From the NCBI RefSeq assembly GCF_030272615.1, contig NC_081406.1, positions 263,652,624 through 263,716,623 on the forward strand: a stretch of 64,000 nucleotides of DNA, in the 5' to 3' direction. Below, one piece after another: positions 58,246-64,000 of this stretch (position 1 is its first letter; the number at the start of each line of letters is the position of its first letter). The position numbers and the translations under genes are program-made. This stretch comes from Cryptomeria japonica (lineage: Eukaryota > Streptophyta > Pinopsida > Cupressales > Cupressaceae). Below the pieces are notes generated by a model. That model was not told where the DNA came from, did no database searches, and saw only the letters and a program-made list of their open reading frames with translations.

Positions 58246-58812
58246 CTATGATGAACTCCCTCCCTCGGAGCCACCTGGCCTCGACAGAGTCTGAGCTCTG
58301 GATGGACCCGCTCCGGGATCACCCTGCCTGTCTGGTGGTGGTGGAGGACCCATGACCCCACCGCTGGATGCCTGCCTCCTACGACTCCCTCCCGTAGCCG
58401 TCGTTGTACGCGATGATCTATGGAAGCTCCTCGCCTGTTGATCCGCTGGCACGGCACCATAGTACAGGTCCCTCCAATAACCTATCTCCTCTCCGGCTCA
58501 CAGCACATATGCATAGCCTGCCCCTGCGTCCTCTGCCGCCTGCCTCCCTGCCCTCAAAGCTGTCTCGGCCTCAGTATATCGCTGGATGGCCTGGTCCCTC
58601 TCTCGCTCTGTATCTCGAAGCCTGATCCTGAGGTGATCCCTCTCCCGCTCCAACTCCACGATCTCGTCTGCCTGGCCCTGGCAGATCTCTCTCAGCTCTA
58701 GCAACTCATCCTCCTCAGGATCTCCACCCTCAGCCTCTGCCTGTGGCTCCCCCTCTGCGGGTGCTTGTACCTGTGCCTCCCCCTGTACCTGTCTAGGTGC
58801 CTGAACTGGAGC
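58246..58812 (-). pseudogene. C-terminal extension of the antisense PMD gene beyond two stops
   Basis: Past the TAG at 58813-58815 the same frame stays open to a TGA at 58498-58500 and then on to a stop at 58246. It encodes a Gln/Pro/Glu-rich stretch, a heptad-like coiled-coil segment (LELREICQGQADEIVELERE, about 58704-58500) and a Pro/Ser/Gly/Arg-rich tail (GPPPPPDRQGDPG). The preserved frame with only two point stops suggests the ancestral protein ended here. Both stops could derive from CAG and CGA by C-to-T change. Confidence 0.6.
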
Positions 58813-61209
58813 CTATCTCTGTACATGCTGGGGAACCTGTACCTGTCTCTGTACATATGCCTGTCCCTGCACCTGTCCCTGTCTAGGTCCCTGTGCTCTA
58901 GGACCCTGTGCTGCCGGTACCTGTAGGGGCAATCCACCTCGACCCCTCACCACCTGGGCTGCTCCCTCCTGTCCTCCCTCTCTCCGAGGTGCTACCCGCC
59001 TCTCCCCCACTACTCCCCTCCGCCTCCGTCGGCCCCTACCTCCATCCCCTCCACCATCATCATCATCATCCCCTCCAACCTCTCCCTCCAGTAGCTCTCC
59101 CGGATCTGTCAACCGTGGAAATGGATGCTCTGCCCAATATGCAGCGTACTCTGCGTCCATCCCTGCATCCTCCACCTCCGGCCACATATCCCAAGGTAGT
59201 GGCATCATCTCAGCCAGCTGTGTGACGGCTTGATCATATGATAACAATGGCCCGAACTGTGCTTGATCCTTGACTGTGCGGGCATACATGCCCGAGCCTC
59301 GCGGCATCCTCTGGATCCTGCCGAACTGTCTCCCAACCCTGTCAACCAACTGCCTCTCCAGTATGTAGGGCGTACGCCCAATCAGATATCTGCTCCTAAA
59401 TGTGTATGGCAGCTCCATGGCATCGTCCTCCCACTCCTCGCACCCCAGGTACGGCCTCCAGATAACCATATCAATGTCATCTATGACCCGCCTCCAGTGC
59501 TCCAGCTGGCCAATCCGAGGCTGTGATGTAATCATATCGTACAGGTGTACAAAACTCCATCCATGTCCTCTGCCTCTGAAGTGGATAGGCCGTGTGATAG
59601 GAAGGTGCTCATATGCCCACACCTGTAGCAGTGTCACTCCGCAGCCCAAGCCCACTGATCCGTGATAGACAAACTGATGCAGCTCATAGTACAAATGTGC
59701 CAGGACACATGGCCCCCAGGCATATCTGGTGTGCTCAGTCACCAGTGTCTCTAGTGCTCCTCCCCAGCCCACTGCCAATCCCCGGGTAGCCCTGTCAGGA
59801 CATAAGAAACCACTGATGGCTCCTCCAATAACAGCTGGCAGCGCTAACCCTGTCGCGGTCATGGTATCCCATGCCACGTGCACTGCTCTCATCTCCAAAC
59901 CGGGATCCTGGAATACTCGTCTCAGTGCCTCCCTGTCTCCATCTCGATCATATGGAATCAGCTCTCCATCGATCGATATATGCAGTATCCTATACACATC
60001 CTCGAGGGTCACTGTCATCTCCCCCATAGGCAAGTGAAACGTGCAAGTCTCGGAGTGCCATCTCTCCGCTAGTGCAGTCAGCAAACCCATGTTTGCCCAA
60101 AACTCGGGCACATATAGCACATGTCTGAGGCCCATCTCCTCAATCGCAATCCTGTCCTGAATCGACAACTCTGGTCGCAATCTCTGTGTCGACGAGAATC
60201 TCTCCCGTGACTCCAGCATAGGCAGATACTCCTGCAGTCAACCAATCAATCATGTCAGTTATCGTGGCATTCACTATTCATCACAAAATGCTACTTGCTA
60301 TCTAAATGCATCTGGTTATCTATCCTAGTGACACTCACTGTTCATCACAAAGTGTTGCTATCTACCCTAGTAGTGCTCCCTGTTCATCACAAAGTACTAC
60401 ATGTGTGACATTCCCTGTTCATCACAAAGTGTTACTCACATTTGCACTTCCTGTTCATCACAAAGTGCTGCCTATCTTGGTGCTCCCTGTTCATCACAAA
60501 GTGCCTTGATCTATCCCAGTCTTCTTAGAGGACCTGCTTGAGTGTATCCTCTCAGCAACTTATCCAATCGACAGCGTATGTTCATCATAGAACTGCCGAT
60601 TTGACCTAGAAGACTTAAACTATGCATTTTAAACTCACAAACGCGCTTTAAACTCATAAACGCGCTTATAGACTGCACAAACGCGCTTCTGCAACACAGA
60701 CGCACTTTCTGAACACATACGTGCCTAAATCCTTCATAAACGCGGCCAGGGAACACAGACGCCCCTAAAGGTCACAAACGCATCTGGAATTCTCAAACGC
60801 GCTCGCATTACTCGCAAACGCGGTCCCAGGCATAGACGCGACTGGACCCGACACAGACGCGCCTGTTGGACACAGACGCGCCTGGCACAGACACAGACGC
60901 GGTTGCGCGTTTTTTGCATTTTTTAAATACCCTATTCCTAGCGCATTTATTGCTACCTATTGAGCATTAATGACAAAAATTGAAATGCGTGAAAGTACGA
61001 GGAGGTTTGGTGGTACTTACCGGCTCTCCTGCCTCTGCTGGCCTCTGGAATCGGCAAACGCGGTCGAATCTGTGAACAAAGGCCATCGCTGCTGACTGCT
61101 CTTGCTCTTTTCTCGCTCTGCACTGTGATCTCGTAAGGGTGTGGATGACAATGAGGATGTCTTTTCCCCCGTGGTCTATCTTATAGCCTACCCTAGCCCT
61201 CGCCTGCAT
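58813..61209 (-). CDS. Antisense plant-mobile-domain (PMD, MAIN/MAIL-like) gene with one intron
   Basis: Exon 2 (60231-58813) encodes the PMD fold: LSIQDRIAIEEMGLRHVLYV, a FHLPMGEMTVTLEDVYRILH core typical of the family, and LPYTFRSRYLIGRT, followed by acidic (DDDDDGGG) and Arg-rich stretches. Exon 1 (61209-61021, or from the internal ATG at 61086, which has a G after the ATG) joins at a CCG/GTAAGT donor; the acceptor is TGACTGCAG. The junction is phase 0 and adds EYLP before the Met at 60219. Host PMD proteins such as MAIN and MAIL1 act in the nucleus in silencing and genome stability, and PMD genes are known as cargo of plant transposons. The gene opposes pol, and its promoter would lie near the 3' LTR. 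It is markedly more GC-rich than the rest of B. Splicing is predicted, not observed. Confidence 0.8.
60264..60505 (+). repeat. Six-hairpin array with a near-constant 15-nt loop
   Basis: Stems (left/right): 60264-60271/60287-60294 (8 pairs), 60326-60335/60351-60360 (10), 60370-60377/60393-60400 (8), 60405-60412/60428-60435 (8), 60444-60448/60464-60468 (5), 60479-60484/60500-60505 (6). Every loop is exactly 15 bases and close to CCCTGTTCATCACAA. Stems differ between units but remain paired within each unit. All eight non-Watson-Crick pairs are G.U when read on the plus strand. Confidence 0.75.
60640..60905 (-). repeat. CACAGACGC word cluster (reverse complement of the leader words)
   Basis: About 14 copies of CACAGACGCGCC and variants such as CATAGACGCGAC and CACAAACGC. 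On the minus strand this is the same GCGTCTGTG word that fills the leader of B. It lies in the predicted intron of the PMD gene. Confidence 0.8.
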
Positions 61210-61418
61210 TTTCCCGAGTCAGTCTTCTTCATCCCGTGACTCTGTCACTTTATCCAGTCTGTCCATTCTAGCCTTTCTTTCTTATCGAGAGATTGTCTGC
61301 AATCTTTTCAGACATTTTCATCCAATCTCTCGAGGGGGCATATCATTCCCATTCTGGGGCAACTCTGTATCAGTTCATCTTATCTTCTTTGAAACAACGC
61401 GACAAGCCGCATTGTCTC

Positions 61419-61432
61419 AAAGAGGGGCAAAA
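61419..61432 (+). other. Polypurine tract of element B
   Basis: AAAGAGGGGCAAAA directly before the 3' LTR, identical to that of element A. Confidence 0.88.
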
Positions 61433-62203
61433 TGTAGACACCTAAAATTGTCATGTTTAATTAAATAAATATTTTATTTATTTAATTATCTAAGCCTAAT
61501 TCTTCTATTAATTAAATAAATTTTTATTTATTTAATTAATTCATTTATCCTCTTCTAGCCTTATTTCTCATTTAAATAAATACATTTATTTATTTAAATT
61601 ATCCCTTTCCTAAATTAAATAAATATTTTATTTATTTAATTGTCCTACTTCTTCTATTAATTAAATAAATCTTTATTTATTTAATTAATTCATTATCTTT
61701 TTCTACACATGACACATGTCATTCATCTCTTAATTCATACACTACCTACCTCTTTCATTATTTTGGTATTTCTGTTACCTACCCTCTAATCTTAGCCGAC
61801 CTCTCTTTTTACACCTCTCAATCTTAACCCTCCATTTCTTATTGTGTCTTCTATTTAAGGAGATGCTTTCTTCATTGTCAAACCCTAATGACACATGTTA
61901 ATGACTGATTTTGGAGTACTTGGCTACATTACGATCCTACTTGCAACCACATTCCGTTCTTTGTTGAGCTCTTGTGCATATAAAAATCTGAGAGCAAATA
62001 TATCAAGCAAGATCAATGGAGATCAAAACCCTATTGGACATGTGATGGTATAATCTTTGTGATTTTGAGTTATTTGCATTGTCTTAGGTAATCTTCATAT
62101 GTTATGGTGGATCTTTGTTCATTGTTAGGCTAGGGTTTAGTGGTTGGATTCATTTTAGCCTTTCAATATTGTTGTTATTTGTTATCCATTTTCACCATAA
62201 ACA
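61433..62203 (+). repeat. 3' LTR of element B
   Basis: The 771-bp copy of 45989-46774 differs at two substitutions (in the ACACTACC and ATTTCTGTTACC words near 61740 and 61775) and lacks 15 bases near 62016. It is followed by the GTATC duplication. Any promoter for the antisense gene would have to lie here or in the 220 bases before it. Confidence 0.95.
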
Positions 62204-62208
62204 GTATC
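62204..62208. repeat. Target-site duplication GTATC, right copy (element B)
   Basis: Matches 45984-45988. Confidence 0.93.
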
Positions 62209-63700
62209 CATCAGGGATTTAAACCCCTCGAAGCACTTAGGCCATTCCTCAGGGTTAGACAGGTGACTAGTATCAAAAGCCACTGTTGAGAGTGGTCTAA
62301 CTCTTTTTTTCCTTAGTTCAGAGAGTTGTTCAGGTCCCAGTGATTCCTTCCTAACTGATGTCTCCTTAGAGACCTTAGGAGATATTTTCCTCCTTTTTTT
62401 CTTAGATTTATTTCTAGATGGGTCTCCTTCCCCATTATTAGAACCAAAATCAAAGACTCTAGAATCTGGGGGAAAATACTTATCTCCACCATTGTTGATA
62501 ACCTCAAATTCATTAGGTTTCACATAGGTTCTAGTGCCATGGTCATCCTCTATGTTATGGTCGGAAGGGGGGATGGTAAGCCCCAAATCCCCATCAATGT
62601 TACCTGGTGCTAATTCACAGGGTGTGTTGGGGTTTTCTGTTCCCTCCCCCTCAACCTTGGCCTCCAAGGGATTATTTGAACGGACAACTATGGGAGGGAT
62701 GTTCTTTTCTCCAAGAATGTCCCAATTGCCCCTACATTCAGCCCTCAGACTTATAAAGAAGATGGCATTAGTGGTACCTTGAAGACCACCATCATCCCCT
62801 TTGATCAACTCGTGGAGGAAGGGCATGGTATTGGACTCAATCTCCTTTTTCTGATTACTTAATGACAGTTCGAGTTGTTTTTCGTGTTTTGTAGCCACTT
62901 TCAGTGTTTCAAGGAAAATTTGTTGTGCATTTTGGGTTCTGGGTCCACCATTATTGGTGGGAAACCCAACCATAACATGTTCCAGTGGGCTAGGGATACT
63001 GGCAGCTAAGTTGGCCTCTTTTATGGCCTTTTGATATTTAGCTAAACTCTCAGCAATTGAGGGAGGAGTACTGGGTGGGTTAGGGCAACTTTGAGGGTGG
63101 TAGTTATGGAGTGGGGGATCAGTGTCGGGTGGAGGTGGCGAGTCGGGAGGGTTAGGTTGAGAGTGGTTGGAGAGGATGGGAGGCGGTGATTCAAGGTGTA
63201 ATGGGGGAAGAGTAGGGTCAGTCTATTTAGGGTTTGAGGGGTCTGTGGAGGCAGAGTGTAGAGAATGCCGAACAGAGGTCTTCTTGGAATGAGAGACATT
63301 TTTCCCCTCTAATAGAGGACAATTTTTTAGGAAGTGTCCACTTCTTCTGCACTTATGGCAAGCATTAATTGCCCCCAAATACTCTAAGGGACATGAAAAC
63401 AACTAGTTTTCAATAGAGATGAATTTCAGAGGGAAGGGCCGAGGCAAGATTGAAGGCAATGAGCACTCTCGCGTCCATATGGGGTAATAAAGCAGCAGAA
63501 GAGTCAATTTTTACCACTTTGCCTAAAGGTTCAGTAATTTTTGAAATATAGTTCCATAGAAAAGGCGAAACATTTTTAATAACAACCCATTTAAGGTTAG
63601 ATAATGCCATGATTTCCTCATTACATGCTACCGGGTTCCAAGGAATGGCCCTAAAACAAGAATTTCCTACATTCCAAAATTATTTTTCTAACAAATTGAT
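62204..63700 (-). pseudogene. LINE ORF1 (5' part of the split LINE)
   Basis: The N-terminal region 63697-63410 (FWNVGNSCFRAIPWNP, LSNLKWVVIKNVSPFLWNY) resembles the N-terminal domain of plant L1 ORF1 proteins. After a frameshift near 63435 a zinc knuckle CHKCRRSGHFLKNC (C-x2-C-x4-H-x4-C) lies at about 63330-63371. A Pro-rich linker (63230-63060) follows, then a long frame (62973-62209) with a Lys-rich nuclear-targeting-like segment. The frame crosses the insertion site of B and, in the uninterrupted LINE, ends at a TAA at 45965-45967 that overlaps the ORF2 ATG by one base. Stops at about 63393 and 63222 and the frameshift inactivate it. Confidence 0.8.
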
Positions 63701-63721
63701 ATTTTTTTTAACAAATTGATT

Positions 63722-64000
63722 TTTTTTTTTGCAGCCTTTATTTCGTTAGAGATGTCAAACAGGAAGAAGGGTAGGAAAACTGAATGTGGGGAAGGCCATG
63801 AGAGGTCAACAAAATGCAGAACGTTGTCTTTGTACTTTGTCTTTGGAAAAGATTATGGTGAAAATTAGGAAGGTACATCATCACAAGTACAAGTACAAAA
63901 TTCACAACCTACACCGCATGTTGAAGATGACAGTGAACCTGATATCTCATATCAAGATGATCTTGAAGAAGTTTATCTGGTAGATACCCAAGCTAACCAG
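63722..64000 (+). pseudogene. Unidentified plus-strand coding fragment at the right edge
   Basis: After a T10 tract and GCAG (a possible splice acceptor) a frame from ATG 63753 reads MSNRKKGRKTECGEGHERS, then an in-frame TAG at about 63867, then acidic, Gln-rich sequence (VEDDSEPDISYQDDLEEVYL) open to the window end. It is protein-like and may be a transposon-encoded protein or a host exon; I do not recognise it. The LINE ends just upstream, so the LINE may have inserted into this unit. Confidence 0.3.

Larger units (their letters stand above)
60232..61020 (-). other. Predicted intron of the antisense PMD gene
   Basis: The 789-base intron has a GTAAGTACC donor at 61020 and a GACTGCAG acceptor ending at 60232. 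A CTGAC branch-like word lies about 25 bases before the acceptor. It contains the CACAGACGC word cluster and the six-hairpin array, both of which also lie in the sense RNA of the retrotransposon. Confidence 0.65.
45989..62203 (+). mobile_element. Complete young Tat-lineage Ty3/gypsy element B with antisense PMD gene
   Basis: The 16.2-kb element has LTRs of 786 and 771 bp, a GTATC duplication, primer-binding site, 2.2-kb leader, gag-pol frame, 3' structured repeats, an antisense PMD gene and a polypurine tract. The LTRs differ by 2 substitutions and one 15-base deletion, so insertion is recent. The coding order gag, protease, G-patch, RT, RNase H, archaeal-type RNase H, integrase identifies the Tat lineage. 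The frame is interrupted only by one TGA at 53339. It sits in a LINE of opposite orientation, at the end of LINE ORF1. The PBS and polypurine tract are identical to those of A, but the LTRs look unrelated beyond their first bases. Confidence 0.95.

Noticed and set aside
58908-60037. Several plus-strand open frames (for example 58908-59225 and 59729-60037)
   Set aside because: They are shadows of the GC-rich antisense PMD exon, which has family motifs; the plus-strand readings are Pro/Ser-rich without motifs.
60734-60919. Minus-strand open frame rich in Val-Cys-Arg
   Set aside because: It is simply the GCGTCTGTG word cluster in translation and lies in the predicted intron.
41640-63720. Target-site duplication for the LINE (a TTTTCTAA word near 41654 and near 63684)
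   Set aside because: The match is only eight bases and AT-rich, and it does not sit exactly at the element ends.

Overview
The window reads as transposon-dominated nuclear DNA of a seed plant with a large genome. It is AT-rich, has nested retrotransposons separated by old, decayed sequence, and I recognise no ordinary host gene. The combination of Tat-lineage Ty3/gypsy elements (second, archaeal-type RNase H), plant L1-type LINEs and a plant-mobile-domain (PMD) gene fixes it as a plant. A gymnosperm would fit the large, old TE content, but I cannot prove that from the sequence.

Layout: (1) 1-~2.2 kb holds the 3' part of a minus-strand, gag-type, probably non-autonomous LTR element (D), cut by the window edge. 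(2) 4041-18226 is a complete Tat-type element A on the plus strand (LTRs of about 1.1 kb, TSD AATAC). Its gag-pol frame carries 12 nonsense codons and one frameshift. (3) 18.2-31.7 kb is AT-rich decayed DNA holding two minus-strand coding relics at 21.1-21.7 and 27.9-28.5 kb, which may be two halves of one LINE ORF1-like sequence split by a 6.2-kb insertion. (4) 31688-40642 is a complete but old minus-strand LTR element C (LTRs 1.21 kb, TSD GTTTT) that encodes only gag and protease. A solo LTR of the same family (36304-37506, TSD CTTTG) sits inside its gag. (5) 41674-45988 plus 62204-~63700 are the two halves of one minus-strand L1-type LINE. It is split by (6) 45989-62203, a very young Tat-type element B on the plus strand (LTRs with 2 substitutions and one 15-bp indel, TSD GTATC). 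(7) From about 63.72 kb a plus-strand coding fragment runs off the right edge.

Element B is the centre of interest. It has a nearly intact gag-PR-G-patch-RT-RNH-aRNH-INT frame interrupted by a single TGA between protease and RT. Downstream of pol it carries an antisense, GC-rich, apparently spliced PMD gene (MAIN/MAIL-like family): exon 1 61209-61021, a phase-0 intron with consensus-like borders, exon 2 from 60231. Three structured-RNA candidates stand out. (i) A repeated stem-loop with an AAAA bulge, flanked by GGYG and CRCC, has inner stems that change sequence but stay paired. It occurs three times after pol and twice inside the coding frame of B, and again in both places in A. (ii) Six hairpins at 60264-60505 share an almost invariant 15-nt loop while their stems covary; every non-Watson-Crick pair within the stems is G.U on the plus strand. 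(iii) A leader block of about 500 bp is conserved between A and B although their LTRs look unrelated. I also see 5' leader words GCGTCTGTG whose reverse complement recurs near the 3' end of B.

How the pieces work together: B has every domain needed for retrotransposition except for the one stop. A, C and D look dependent on enzymes supplied in trans. The antisense PMD gene is cargo that A lacks.
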